Shown piece by piece: positions 1-9,002 of a stretch of 64,000 nt of DNA; position 1 is the first letter of the stretch, and every line of letters starts with the position of its first letter. The notes beneath the pieces were generated by a model, which saw only the letters and a list, made by a program, of their open reading frames with translations, did not search any database and was not told the DNA's origin. The stretch spans positions 132,829 through 196,828 of the forward strand of contig CAKPBI010000002.1 of the NCBI GenBank assembly GCA_934140285.1, in the 5' to 3' direction. Both the position numbers and the translations under genes were made by a program. The stretch comes from an uncultured Bacilli bacterium. GTDB lineage: Bacteria > Bacillota_I > Bacilli_A > ML615J-28 > CAG-313.

Positions 1-1545
1 AAGAAAATGCAAGCTTTAGTTGCATCAGGTATGGAAATCAAAAGAGAAGTAGTTTCTAAAGAAGAAGCTAAAGAAATCTTTAAAAATGATGTATATAAAC
101 TTGAATTAGTAAATGAATTACCAGATGATGAAGTAATCACAATGTATCGTCAAGGCAACTATGTTGATTTATGTCGTGGCCCTCATGTATCTAGTACAAA
201 ATGGTTAAAACATTTCAAATTACTAAGTGTATCAGGTGCATACTGGCGTGGTGATTCAAGCAAAGCTCAATTACAAAGAGTTTATGGTACTTGTTTCATG
301 AATGAAGAATCTTTAAAAGAACATCTTCAAAATCTTGAAGAAAGAAAGAAAAGAGATCACCGTAAATTAGGTAAAGAATTAGAATTATTTATGCTAAGTG
401 AATATGGTCCAGGATTCCCATTCTGGCTACCTAATGGTATGATTCTTCGTCGTACTCTAGAAAATTTCTGGTACAAGATTCATACTGATAATAACTATCT
501 ATTTGTTCAAACACCAATTATGTTAAATCGTGAATTATGGGAAATATCAGGTCACTGGTTTAATTATAAAGAAAACATGTATACATCAACAATTGATGGT
601 AAGGAATTTGCCATTAAGCCAATGAATTGTCCCGGTGGAATGCTAGTATATAAAAACTCTATTCACTCTTATCGTGATTTCCCACTTCGAATCGGAGAAT
701 TAGGCCTTGTTCATAGACATGAAGCAAGTGGTGCTTTAAATGGTTTATTTAGAGTTCGTAACTTTACTCAAGATGATGCTCATATCTTTATTACTGAAGA
801 TCAAATTGAAGAAGAAATTGGTCGTTTAATTGATTTATACGATTATGTTTATAGTGTATTTGGCCTAAAATATCATATTGAACTTTCAACTAGACCTGAA
901 AATAAATACATCGGTAAACTTGAAACTTGGGATAAAGCAGAACATGCTTTAGCAAGTGCAATGGAAAAGAAAGGTATTAAATATATCTTAAATCCTGGAG
1001 ATGGTGCTTTCTATGGACCTAAGTTAGACTTTAAACTTAGAGATTCCATGAATCGTATTTGGCAATGTGGTACAATCCAACTTGATATGAATTTACCAGA
1101 AAGATTTGATTTAACATATGTTGCGGAAAACGGAGAAAAACTTCGTCCAATAATGCTTCACCGTGCACTATTTGGATCAATTGAACGTTTCATTGGTATC
1201 TTAATTGAACACTATGCAGGTGCATTCCCTCTATGGCTTGCTCCACGTCAAGTTGTAATCATCCCTGTAAATAATGATGCTCACCTTGAATATGCAAAAG
1301 AAGTAGAAAGTGCATTAAAGAAAGCTGGACTTCGTGTATCTATAGATAGTCGTGAAGAAAAATTGAACTATAAGATTCGTGAAAGTCAAACTAAGAAAAT
1401 TCCATATACTTTAGTACTTGGTGATAATGAAGTTAACAATCATACAATCACTTATCGTCATTTTGGAACAACTGAATCTGTAACATTATCATTTGATGAA
1501 ATGGTTCAAAAACTTGTTCATGAAGTAGAAACTCTTGGAAAATAA
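1..1545 (+). CDS. thrS: Threonine--tRNA ligase, 5'-truncated by window edge
   Basis: Charges tRNA-Thr with threonine in the cytoplasm. The reading frame is open from base 1, so the N-terminal TGS and part of the editing domain lie outside the window; about 514 of the usual ~640 residues are present. Class II synthetase features are clear: the zinc-binding Cys in MNCPGG (codon 628-630), motif 2 with HRHEASGALNGLFRVRNF (about 715-770), motif 3 with LHRALFGSIERF (about 1160-1195), then a C-terminal anticodon-binding domain. The gene is followed directly by a strong terminator, so it ends its transcription unit. Confidence 0.97.
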   Translation, partial: KKMQALVASGMEIKREVVSKEEAKEIFKNDVYKLELVNELPDDEVITMYRQGNYVDLCRGPHVSSTKWLKHFKLLSVSGAYWRGDSSKAQLQRVYGTCFMNEESLKEHLQNLEERKKRDHRKLGKELELFMLSEYGPGFPFWLPNGMILRRTLENFWYKIHTDNNYLFVQTPIMLNRELWEISGHWFNYKENMYTSTIDGKEFAIKPMNCPGGMLVYKNSIHSYRDFPLRIGELGLVHRHEASGALNGLFRVRNFTQDDAHIFITEDQIEEEIGRLIDLYDYVYSVFGLKYHIELSTRPENKYIGKLETWDKAEHALASAMEKKGIKYILNPGDGAFYGPKLDFKLRDSMNRIWQCGTIQLDMNLPERFDLTYVAENGEKLRPIMLHRALFGSIERFIGILIEHYAGAFPLWLAPRQVVIIPVNNDAHLEYAKEVESALKKAGLRVSIDSREEKLNYKIRESQTKKIPYTLVLGDNEVNNHTITYRHFGTTESVTLSFDEMVQKLVHEVETLGK

Positions 1546-1553
1546 CAAAAAGG

Positions 1554-1590
1554 TCTCTAGAAGAAAAAAACATCTTCTAGAGATTTTCTT
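1554..1590 (+). terminator. Rho-independent terminator of thrS
   Basis: A perfect 11-bp stem (TCTCTAGAAGA / TCTTCTAGAGA) with an A-rich 8-nt loop is followed by TTTTCTTT. It lies 9 bases after the thrS stop. Confidence 0.9.
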
Positions 1591-1611
1591 TAAAAGAAGG
1601 AGGAATGACTT

Positions 1612-2325
1612 ATCGAAAAGTATTTAGAAGAAACTAAACTACTAGATTTTAACAATAAGAAAATTCAAGAATTATTAATAAAACTAAACTTAGATGATAA
1701 CAATCAACTAGAAATAATTCAAAAAATATATAACTATGTAAAAGATGAAATAATGTTCGGCTATAATATTGATGATAAAATAAAAGCCTCAAAAGTATTA
1801 AAGGATGGCTATGGACAATGTAATACCAAAGGTATTTTACTTATGGCTCTTCTAAGAGCAAAACATATCCCTTGTCTTATCCATGGTTTCATGATTGATA
1901 AGTTATTACAAAAAGGTGCAATGACAGGCCTTGTCTATAAACTTGCACCAAAAGAAGTTTTACATAGCTATGTTGAAGTATATTATAATAATAAATGGTA
2001 TGAGTTAGAAGGCTTTATTTTAGATAATGACTATCTAAATGGTCTTAAAACAATTGTAAAACCTAATCCAGATAAATCATTTATTGGTTATGGTGTTGCA
2101 ACAAAAGATTTTGAAAATCCTACATTATATTTCAATTGTTGTAATACTTATATTCAAAAAGAAGGAATAGTAAAAGATTTTGGAATATATGATAATCCTG
2201 ATGATTTACTTTTGCATCATCATCAAAACCTCAGTTTCATCAAAAAGCTTGCCTATCAATTTATAGGTAGAAAAAAGATGAATCACAATGTTAAAAAAAT
2301 AAGAAAGCTTAACAAAAACAAATAG
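1612..2325 (+). CDS. Transglutaminase-like (papain-fold) protein with apparent non-AUG start
   Basis: A transglutaminase-like core is seen: catalytic Cys in YGQCNTKG (codon 1819-1821), His in LHSYVEVYY (codon 1963-1965) and an acidic residue in WYELEG, in the usual Cys-His-acid order. The first in-frame ATG is at 1753, but the same frame is open without a stop back to 1609 and encodes plausible sequence (IEKYLEETKLLDF...). A strong AAGGAGG sits at 1597-1603, eight bases before an ATC codon at 1612. The ATG at 1605 is in another frame and soon hits a stop. Either ATC is the start (237 aa) or a base was gained or lost near 1605-1612. No signal peptide is seen, so it is likely cytoplasmic. The substrate is unknown; spore-coat cross-linking is only a guess. 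Confidence 0.72.
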   Translation: MEKYLEETKLLDFNNKKIQELLIKLNLDDNNQLEIIQKIYNYVKDEIMFGYNIDDKIKASKVLKDGYGQCNTKGILLMALLRAKHIPCLIHGFMIDKLLQKGAMTGLVYKLAPKEVLHSYVEVYYNNKWYELEGFILDNDYLNGLKTIVKPNPDKSFIGYGVATKDFENPTLYFNCCNTYIQKEGIVKDFGIYDNPDDLLLHHHQNLSFIKKLAYQFIGRKKMNHNVKKIRKLNKNK

Positions 2326-2372
2326 TCACCCTTTATCCCATTAATCATATACTAACTATGAGGAGGGATAAT

Positions 2373-2846
2373 ATGAATAGTGACAACTTCAATTTACGTG
2401 TTGAGTTTGAAGAATATACAGTCAAAAAAGGCGATAGCATGTATACCATCGCCAAGAAGTATGGAACAACTGTATCGGAATTAACTGATATAAATATGTT
2501 AACATCAACCGTAATTTACCCAGGCCAAGTATTATTAGTGCCAAAAAAACAAAACGTTGCGACTGACTATTATTTTGATACCTATACAATTAAGTCAGGA
2601 GACACAATTGAAAAGATTGCAACAAAGTTTAATATTGATCCTGTAACTATTGGACTATACAATGATTTTGGAAAACTTCAAATTACACCAGAACAAACTT
2701 TAAAGATACCCCTAAGTAATGTATATGTAGTAAAAAATGGGGACACTGTCGACACAATTTTAAATACAACTGGTCGTACTGCTGATCAATTGTTAAGATC
2801 AAATAGTTCAATGTGGTTACAAACAGGTACAAAGATTTATTTATAA
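2373..2846 (+). CDS. Triple LysM-domain protein without signal peptide
   Basis: LysM domains bind N-acetylglucosamine-containing glycans such as peptidoglycan. Three consecutive LysM units make up almost the whole 157-aa protein: about residues 12-57 (YTVKKGDSMYTIAKKYG), 67-108 (YTIKSGDTIEKIATKF) and 111-157 (YVVKNGDTVDTILNTTG). The start at 2373 is set by AGGAGGG at 2361-2367; an upstream ATG at 2358 precedes this site and is unlikely. There is no signal peptide or membrane segment, which is also true of some LysM proteins assembled on spores from the mother-cell side. That role is an inference, weakly supported by the CotZ-like gene at 20 kb. Confidence 0.85.
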   Translation: MNSDNFNLRVEFEEYTVKKGDSMYTIAKKYGTTVSELTDINMLTSTVIYPGQVLLVPKKQNVATDYYFDTYTIKSGDTIEKIATKFNIDPVTIGLYNDFGKLQITPEQTLKIPLSNVYVVKNGDTVDTILNTTGRTADQLLRSNSSMWLQTGTKIYL

Positions 2847-2849
2847 AAT

Positions 2850-2871
2850 GCTCCTCAAAAGGAGCTTTTTT
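2850..2871 (+). terminator. Rho-independent terminator after LysM gene
   Basis: Stem GCTCCT / AGGAGC with a 4-nt loop, followed by six T residues, directly after the stop codon. Confidence 0.9.
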
Positions 2872-2952
2872 AAATATAGAATACTATTTATAATAAAGTG
2901 TAAATATATATATAATTAAATCAAAAAATAAAATAAAAATCTCGTTCTTTAT

Positions 2953-2981
2953 TTGACAAAATGATAAAATTCTAGTATTCT
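2953..2981 (+). promoter_or_regulatory. Sigma-A-type promoter for trmFO-xerC
   Basis: Perfect -35 TTGACA (2953-2958), 17-base spacer, -10 TATTCT (2976-2981). The trmFO start is 29 bases downstream of the -10. Confidence 0.75.
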
Positions 2982-3009
2982 TATATATATAAAAGAAAAG
3001 GTGAAAATC

Positions 3010-4302
3010 ATGAAGAAAGTAACAGTAATCGGAGCAGGCTTTGCAGGAAGTGAAGCAATATGGCAACTCGCCAAAAGAGGCTATGAAGTAGTCTTATATG
3101 AAATGCGTCCTAATAAAATGACACCAGCCCATCATACTGATGGATTTGCAGAAATGGTTTGCAGCAATTCCCTTCGTGCCGCAAGCATTGAAAATGCGGT
3201 TGGACTTTTGAAAGAAGAAATGCGACAATTTGGCTCTTTAATAATGGAAGCAGCTGAACATACAAAAGTTGAAGCTGGTGGAGCTTTAGCAGTAGATCGA
3301 GAAAAATTTTCCCAATACATAACTAATAAAATTAAATCTCTACCTAATGTAACAGTAATCAATGAAGAAGTAACCAAAATACCAGAAGGCCCTGTTATTA
3401 TCGCAAGCGGTCCTCTTACCTCAGATCTTCTTCATGATGAAATATCAAAATTACTAGGATTTAGTGATATGTATTTCTTTGATGCGGTTGCACCAATTGT
3501 TACAAAAGAATCAATAGATATGAATAAAGCATTTATTGCATCACGCTATAACAAAGGTGAAGCTGCTTATATTAACTGCCCAATGAATAAAGAAGAATTT
3601 GATAAATTCTATGAATTTTTAATTCATTCAGATACCGTTATTCCTCATGACTTTGAACTAAAAGTATTTGAAGGCTGCATGCCAGTTGAAGATATGGCTA
3701 AAAGAGGAAGACAAACCCTATTATTTGGTCCAATGAAACCAGTAGGGTTAGACGATCCAAGAACAGGAAGATGGCCTTATGCAGTTGTACAACTCAGGGA
3801 AGATAACCTTGAAAAAACGTTATACAATATTGTAGGCTTTCAAACTCACCTTAAATTTGGTGAACAAAAGAAATTACTCTCATTAATTCCTGGACTTGAA
3901 AATGCGGAAATTGTAAGATATGGCGTAATGCATAGAAATACTTATATTGATTCTCCCAAACTATTAAATAAAGGATACCAATTAATTAAAAAACCTAATA
4001 TCTTTTTTGCAGGTCAAATGACGGGGGTTGAAGGTTATGTTGAATCTACTTCAAGTGGATTAATTGCGGGAATTAATATGGCAAGATACCTTGAAAATAA
4101 GCCAATCTTAGACCTTGATTCCACAACATCAAGTGGTGCCCTTGCTTGTTATATAAGTAGTCCTCATGCTGATTTTACTCCAATGAATGTAACTTTTGGT
4201 ATCTTTAAACCCTTAGATGAAAATGTAAAGAAAAAAGATCGTAAACAAGCTTATGTTGAAAGAGCTTTAAATAAATTAAAGGAATATTTGGAAAATGAAT
4301 AA
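3010..4302 (+). CDS. trmFO: Methylenetetrahydrofolate--tRNA-(uracil-5-)-methyltransferase
   Basis: Makes ribothymidine at position 54 of tRNA using methylenetetrahydrofolate and FAD. The N-terminus carries the dinucleotide-binding motif [13 protein letters not shown], followed by the family motif VCSNSLR, and the C-terminal FAD region [20 protein letters not shown]. At 430 aa the length matches the family. The start at 3010 is preferred over the GTG at 3001 because AAAAGGTG (2996-3003) gives correct spacing. It overlaps the recombinase gene by 8 bases; this pair is a conserved Bacillota arrangement. Confidence 0.96.
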   Translation: MKKVTVIGAGFAGSEAIWQLAKRGYEVVLYEMRPNKMTPAHHTDGFAEMVCSNSLRAASIENAVGLLKEEMRQFGSLIMEAAEHTKVEAGGALAVDREKFSQYITNKIKSLPNVTVINEEVTKIPEGPVIIASGPLTSDLLHDEISKLLGFSDMYFFDAVAPIVTKESIDMNKAFIASRYNKGEAAYINCPMNKEEFDKFYEFLIHSDTVIPHDFELKVFEGCMPVEDMAKRGRQTLLFGPMKPVGLDDPRTGRWPYAVVQLREDNLEKTLYNIVGFQTHLKFGEQKKLLSLIPGLENAEIVRYGVMHRNTYIDSPKLLNKGYQLIKKPNIFFAGQMTGVEGYVESTSSGLIAGINMARYLENKPILDLDSTTSSGALACYISSPHADFTPMNVTFGIFKPLDENVKKKDRKQAYVERALNKLKEYLENE

Positions 4303-5317
4303 AAGACCGATGATTAGAAAACCTTCAAAAGGTACAACAAAAAGTCCTCGTAAAACTACAAATATTCAAGTTACAAAAGAAAAAGATAAATCAGAAGAAG
4401 CTATAAACAAATACAAGGAATACTTAGAAGTAGAACGTAACTATTCAAACTATACGGTTGATGGTTATATAAGAGATATAAATGATTTTTATGAATATTT
4501 AAAAATGGAAAAATTAGGAAATTTAATAAGCATTACTCATACTAATGTTCCAAGATATTACCTATCATATCTATCTACATCTCTTGCTTTAAGTAAGAAA
4601 AGTATCGCAAGAAAACTATCAAGCTTGCGCACATTTTATCGTTTTCTAGAACGTTCAGAAATAATAGATGTAAATCCATTTGATATGGTAGAAACTCCAA
4701 AAGCGGATAAAACCCTACCTCAAGTGTTGTACCCAAATGAGATAAAAGCCATCTTTGATTCCATAGATACGACAACTTCTCTAGGTAAAAGAGATCGCTT
4801 AATTGTAGAATTATTATATGGTACAGGTATGCGTGTAAGTGAATTATGTGGCCTAAAACCATCAGATATTGATTATTCAAATAATATGATTAAAGTGTTT
4901 GGTAAGGGCCATAAAGAACGATATGTTCCCATGAATATTCATATAGTTGAAGCATTAAAAGCTTATCTTGAAGTCGCAAGACCAGAAATAATGTTGAAAA
5001 AGGAACTAGAAGATCACGGATTTCTACTAGTAAATAGCCATGGTGGTCCCTTAACAACAAGAGGAGTAAGATTAATAATTGAAAATATTGGCATGAATTT
5101 ACCAGAACATATTAAAGCACATCCTCATACATTTAGACATACATGTGGAAGTGATTTACTATGTGGTGGTGCTGACCTTAGAGTAGTTCAAGAAATACTT
5201 GGTCATGCTAATTTATCAACTACTCAAATATATACTCACGTATCAAAAGAACAAATAAAAAAAGTTTATCTTGAACATCATCCAAGACAAACTCAAGTTA
5301 ACGAGAAAAAGAAATAG
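4295..5317 (+). CDS. xerC: Tyrosine recombinase, XerC type
   Basis: Site-specific recombinase, most likely resolving chromosome dimers at dif with a XerD partner. After a basic, disordered N-terminal extension of about 35 residues comes the SAM-like DNA-binding domain ([18 protein letters not shown]...). The catalytic domain has the full set: Arg in [12 protein letters not shown], Lys in [18 protein letters not shown], and [16 protein letters not shown] with the His and nucleophilic Tyr. The position directly after trmFO is typical of XerC/CodV; no codY or hslUV follows here. The length of 340 aa exceeds the usual ~300 because of the N-terminal tail. Confidence 0.88.
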   Translation: MNKRPMIRKPSKGTTKSPRKTTNIQVTKEKDKSEEAINKYKEYLEVERNYSNYTVDGYIRDINDFYEYLKMEKLGNLISITHTNVPRYYLSYLSTSLALSKKSIARKLSSLRTFYRFLERSEIIDVNPFDMVETPKADKTLPQVLYPNEIKAIFDSIDTTTSLGKRDRLIVELLYGTGMRVSELCGLKPSDIDYSNNMIKVFGKGHKERYVPMNIHIVEALKAYLEVARPEIMLKKELEDHGFLLVNSHGGPLTTRGVRLIIENIGMNLPEHIKAHPHTFRHTCGSDLLCGGADLRVVQEILGHANLSTTQIYTHVSKEQIKKVYLEHHPRQTQVNEKKK

Positions 5318-5356
5318 GAAAAAATCATTGAGAATAAAAAAGCAATAGGAGGCTTT

Positions 5357-5839
5357 ATGATTAAAATTGAACGTGCTTTACACAAAGATGCTAAAGAATT
5401 ACTAGAAGTTCAAAAATCAGCATTTAAAAAATACTTAGATAAATATGGAGAATTTGACAGTAATCCATATCATATGACACTACATAGAATGGAGTTTAAT
5501 ATTAAATATCGTTTTGGACAATACTACAAAGTTGTCGATGAAGAAACCAACAAAATAATTGGTGGAATCTTTGGCTTTGAAGTAGATCAAAAAGAAGTAA
5601 TGCAAATAGGTCAATTCTATTTGTTAGATGAATATCAAGAAAAAGGCTATGGTAAAATGGTACTTGAGTATTTTATTAATCAAAATCCAGATGTAGAACA
5701 ATTCTACCTAGATACAATACTCCAAGAACAATACAACGTAGATTTCTACAAACATTTTGGCTTTGAAATCATCGATACAGAAGAAGAACACGAAGGCTTA
5801 ACTTTTGTTACTCTTCTTAAGAAAAAAGAAAATAATTAA
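5357..5839 (+). CDS. GNAT family N-acetyltransferase
   Basis: A single-domain GNAT of 160 aa that would transfer an acetyl group from acetyl-CoA to an unknown amine. The acetyl-CoA-binding motif is recognisable as FYLLDEYQEKGYGKMVLEYF (about residues 90-109), followed by the strand and helix containing VDFYKHFGFEIID. The start is set by TAGGAGG at 5346-5352. It lies 39 bases after xerC and ends at a strong terminator, so it is probably the last gene of the trmFO operon. The substrate cannot be inferred. Confidence 0.85.
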   Translation: MIKIERALHKDAKELLEVQKSAFKKYLDKYGEFDSNPYHMTLHRMEFNIKYRFGQYYKVVDEETNKIIGGIFGFEVDQKEVMQIGQFYLLDEYQEKGYGKMVLEYFINQNPDVEQFYLDTILQEQYNVDFYKHFGFEIIDTEEEHEGLTFVTLLKKKENN

Positions 5840-5853
5840 AACTTATACACAAA

Positions 5854-5890
5854 AATTGGGGGTAATTGAAATTACCCCCAATTTCTTTTA
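5854..5890 (+). terminator. Rho-independent terminator after GNAT gene
   Basis: A perfect 13-bp stem (AATTGGGGGTAAT / ATTACCCCCAATT) with a TGAA loop and a TCTTTT tail. It is the most GC-rich hairpin in this part of the window. Confidence 0.92.
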
Positions 5891-6124
5891 AGATATATCT
5901 TGATCCCCAACAAATTTATATAATCTTTTTATAAAAAAGTATTAAACTACAGAAGTTTCGACAATATTTTCACTTTCCATTTGTTAAACTCAAGATGTCA
6001 CATCATGGCAAAAATAGAGAAAGTGTAAAAAATGAGTAAATACAAATTTTAAAGTATATGATACAACAAAAACAATCATAAAATGGTATAAAAAAGAAGA
6101 AACTTACTAAAACAATAAATTTAA
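5891..6124 (+). other. Gene-poor AT-rich stretch before the Rhs fragment
   Basis: I see no convincing gene, promoter or RNA here. The short frames are interrupted by stops, and the stretch probably includes decayed upstream parts of the Rhs gene whose recognisable frame opens at 6125. Confidence 0.4.
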
Positions 6125-6960
6125 GTCTGTACATATAACTACACTGCTTATGGAGAAACCACCATCAAAAATGAAGAAAGAAATGGTATTCCACTAAGTA
6201 GAATAAGTGAAAGAAGTAGCATAAGATATAGAGGATACCAAATAGATAAAGAAACAGGATTATACCTCTTAAAAACAAGATGTTACAATAGTGAATGGGG
6301 AAGATTCATTACAAAAGATACAATAGATTATCTTGAACCAGATAAGGTATATGGATTAAATCTATATGCATATTGTATGAATGATCCAATAAATTACAGT
6401 GATCCAAGTGGACATAGTGCAATTTTAATTGGAATAATTATTGGTGCTATTCTAGGTGCTATACTTGGATTTGGAACTGCAGCCTATATTGATTATCAAG
6501 ATGATGGACAAATATTTAATGGTAGTGTTAAATGGTATGATTATTTGGGTGCAACAGTATTGGGAGGAGTAATCGGTGCAGGCATAGGTGCTGTAATAGG
6601 TTATATTGCTCCTCAAATTGGCAGTACTTTAAGTTCAATTGCAGCGCAAGAAGTTACTATAGGTGCAGGAACTTATATTACAGCTACTGGTGGATTAGCA
6701 ATGTCAACTGGTCTTACATTTACTGGAGCACAAGTTATTAATAGTGTAGGTGCGTTAGCATTAGGTGGCCTAATGTTGTACTCTGAACACACAAAAGGGC
6801 AAGACAATCTACTAAGAGTAAACATGAGAAAGGGCAAGCAAGAAAAGCGAGAGATCAAAAAGGATTTGTTAAGAAACCACCAATAAAAATCATAAAAAAA
6901 GGAAAATGGGCAAAATCATTATTATGGTGGTTTTATTATGAATTATTTATAGATGAATAA
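6125..6960 (+). pseudogene. Rhs/YD-repeat protein C-terminal remnant (truncated, frameshifted)
   Basis: The frame from 6125 encodes an Rhs-associated core: ASN/TYR-rich YTAYGE, then RYRGYQIDKETGLYLLKTR, WGRFITKD, LNLYAYCMNDPINYSDPSGH. This is the conserved junction before the variable C-terminal (often toxin) module of polymorphic toxins. The many preceding repeats of a full Rhs protein are missing. The frame continues through a Gly/Ala-rich hydrophobic segment to a stop at 6886. From about 6787, however, another frame (open to 6960) encodes KHEKGQARKARDQKGF and a Trp/Lys-rich tail, which looks like the genuine C-terminus. A single indel near 6790-6815 therefore probably broke the gene. The next gene overlaps the end by a few bases, as immunity genes often do. 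Confidence 0.75.
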
Positions 6961-6970
6961 GGCGGAAACA

Positions 6971-7516
6971 ATGAAAGACAAAGTATTAGATGCATATAAA
7001 AATAAAAAATTGATTGGTATTTATACAGATAGTATTAATCCAAATTCATTTTCTGTTGGCTATATACTTCATGCTGATGAGAATTCATATATTCTATATA
7101 ATATTTCACCATATGGTAAATTTGATGGATATTCATGTGAATTAGTTGACGATATTATTAAAATAGAAGAAGATTCTAAGTATTTAAATAACATTCAAAA
7201 ATTAATTAATTATTATAACCTTGATGTAGTAGATGAAATGTCATTTGATGATTCTAAGCCAATAGTTTTTAATTTTATTGAGTTTATAAAATCATCTAAT
7301 AGTATTTGTTCTATTTTAACCGATAATAGTGATGTTTATGATGTTGTCGGATTTATAAAAAAATATAATAAAAAGAATATTGAAATCTTACAAATAGATA
7401 GTGATTCATATGAAGATGGAATTATAAAAATAAACATCGACAATATTGAAAAAATTGTTTGTTCTAGTAATGATGAAAAGAAACTAGAAATCTTATATAA
7501 GTTAAATAATAAATAA
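6971..7516 (+). CDS. Hypothetical protein, possible immunity partner of the Rhs remnant
   Basis: A cytoplasmic-looking acidic protein of 181 aa without signal peptide or membrane segment. The start at 6971 fits AAGGCGGA at about 6958-6965; an alternative ATG at 6953 precedes that site. The first ~65 residues (IGIYTDSINPNSFSVGYILH ... YGKFDGYS) resemble the small beta-rich domains often found immediately downstream of Rhs toxins, ending in an EDSKYL motif. The immunity role is inferred from position and general character only. No family was firmly recognised. Confidence 0.6.
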   Translation: MKDKVLDAYKNKKLIGIYTDSINPNSFSVGYILHADENSYILYNISPYGKFDGYSCELVDDIIKIEEDSKYLNNIQKLINYYNLDVVDEMSFDDSKPIVFNFIEFIKSSNSICSILTDNSDVYDVVGFIKKYNKKNIEILQIDSDSYEDGIIKINIDNIEKIVCSSNDEKKLEILYKLNNK

Positions 7517-7952
7517 TTTTTAGAAAATTAAAGGTGCATCCTTAAAAGTATAGATTTAATAAAGATTTGTAAACAATGATTAATATACAGAAATAAAAAC
7601 ATGGCATGCTTACCTTTAATAATAAATTTCACTTTATTAAAATAGTATTATATTTCTTAAAGTATTAAGTTTTTAAATTATCAAATTTCAAAACTAATTA
7701 AAAGCCAGCTTCTTGAAAATTAAATAGAAATGAGATAATCTCAACTGTCATAAAACTTCCCTCTGTCATTCTTTTAATAAGCGTGTACTAGAAAATATTG
7801 TGATGAAAGCCATATCTTTATAGGTATGGTTTTTTATATTAAAATTAAAAATTAGGGAGTGCATAAATTAAATCTGTACATAATAAAAAATGAATATTAA
7901 GATCAATGTTTTTAAATGTAATAGGTATATACAAAATTATAAGCATTATTAT
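7517..7952 (+). other. Intergenic AT-rich stretch before rpsB
   Basis: About 440 bases with no supportable gene. A terminator-like hairpin at 7810-7836 is the only clear structure. The rest looks like decayed sequence at the end of the Rhs locus. Confidence 0.5.
7810..7836 (+). terminator. Rho-independent terminator in the rpsB upstream gap
   Basis: Stem CCATATCT / AGGTATGG (8 bp, one G-U pair) followed by TTTTTT. Confidence 0.7.
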
Positions 7953-7981
7953 TTGTAAAATGCAAAAAAATGTGGTATAAT
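7953..7981 (+). promoter_or_regulatory. Promoter of the rpsB operon
   Basis: Perfect -10 TATAAT (7976-7981) preceded by an extended TGG element. TTGTAA at 7953-7958 serves as a 4/6 match -35 at 17-base spacing. The long 5' leader to rpsB begins just downstream. Confidence 0.75.
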
Positions 7982-7989
7982 TACTAATG

Positions 7990-8070
7990 GCAAAAAATAC
8001 ACACAAAAGATGAGCATGTCGTCTAGTGCTTTGGTGGCGGTATGTGTGGACTCTTTTGGCGGCCAAAACA
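7990..8070 (+). promoter_or_regulatory. Structured rpsB leader, probable S2 autoregulatory RNA
   Basis: The rpsB transcript starts with a leader of about 110 nt that is much richer in G than its surroundings. A perfect closing helix is formed by CAAAAGA (8004-8010) and TCTTTTG (8052-8058), enclosing internal loops with GGTGGCGG and a TGTGTGG strand. Ribosomal protein S2 operons in Bacillota often carry an S2-binding leader. The assignment rests on position and structure; I have not aligned it to the known family. Confidence 0.5.
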
Positions 8071-8097
8071 AAATAAAAAGAAAGAAGGAAATTTAAA

Positions 8098-8985
8098 ATG
8101 TCAGTAGTTACAATGAAGCAATTACTAGAAGCAGGAGTTCATTTCGGACATCATACTCGCCGTTGGAACCCTAAGATGAAGGAGTATATTTTTAATGCAA
8201 GAAATGGTGTATACATCATTGACTTACAAAAAACTGCAGATAAGATCGAAGAAGCTTACGCTGCAATGGTTGAAATCGTACGTAATAACAATTGCAAAGT
8301 TTTATTCGTAGGAACTCGTAAACAAATCCAAGATATCATTAAAGAAGAAGCAATCCGTTGTGGTCAATATTATGTTGACAAACGTTGGTTAGGCGGAACA
8401 ATGACTAACTTCAAGACTGTTCGTAGATCAATTGCCAAACTATACAGAATTGAAGAAATGGAAAAAGATGGTACTTTTGAAAAATTAACTAAAAAAGAAG
8501 TTGCAGGTTACAAGAAAGAACAAGCTAAACTTGAAGGTTTCTTTAGTGGAATTAAAGAAATGACAACACTTCCAGGAGCTCTATTTGTTGTAGACCCTAA
8601 AACTGAACATAATGCTGTTGCAGAAGCTCGTAAATTACATATACCTGTATTTGGTCTAGTTGATACAAACTGTGATCCAGATGATGTTGATTACGTTATT
8701 CCTGCAAATGATGATGGCGTAAGAGCTGTTCGTCTAATCGTTGGTGTTATGGCTAACGCAGTACTTGAAGGTAATGGCGTTGCTGTTGAACCATATGTTC
8801 TTCCAGAAGAAGAAAAAGTTGAAGAAGAAAAACCTCAAAAAGAAGCAAGACCTCAAAGAGACCAAAAACCTCGTAGACCTCGTCCTGCTAGAAAACCTGT
8901 AGAAGCAGCATCTCAAGAAGCTCCAAAAGAAGAAGCTAAAGTTGAAGCTGCACCTCAAGAAGCTCCAAAAGCTCAAGAAGAATAA
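8098..8985 (+). CDS. rpsB: 30S ribosomal protein S2 with long charged C-terminal tail
   Basis: Small-subunit protein that sits on the 30S head-body back and recruits bS1 or mRNA. The core is standard: [65 protein letters not shown] and [13 protein letters not shown]. The usual protein ends near residue 240; this one has 295 aa. The extra ~60 residues are low-complexity Glu/Pro/Ala/Arg, with two basic PR-rich blocks and two QEAPK repeats. The first gene of rpsB-tsf-pyrH-frr; tsf begins 17 bases later. Confidence 0.97.
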   Translation: MSVVTMKQLLEAGVHFGHHTRRWNPKMKEYIFNARNGVYIIDLQKTADKIEEAYAAMVEIVRNNNCKVLFVGTRKQIQDIIKEEAIRCGQYYVDKRWLGGTMTNFKTVRRSIAKLYRIEEMEKDGTFEKLTKKEVAGYKKEQAKLEGFFSGIKEMTTLPGALFVVDPKTEHNAVAEARKLHIPVFGLVDTNCDPDDVDYVIPANDDGVRAVRLIVGVMANAVLEGNGVAVEPYVLPEEEKVEEEKPQKEARPQRDQKPRRPRPARKPVEAASQEAPKEEAKVEAAPQEAPKAQEE

Positions 8986-9002
8986 TTAATAGGAGGAACA
9001 CA

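Noticed and set aside
4295..5317. Tyrosine recombinase as a mobile-element integrase
   Set aside because: It sits in the conserved trmFO-xerC arrangement and has the XerC-type sequence; no att sites or element genes flank it.
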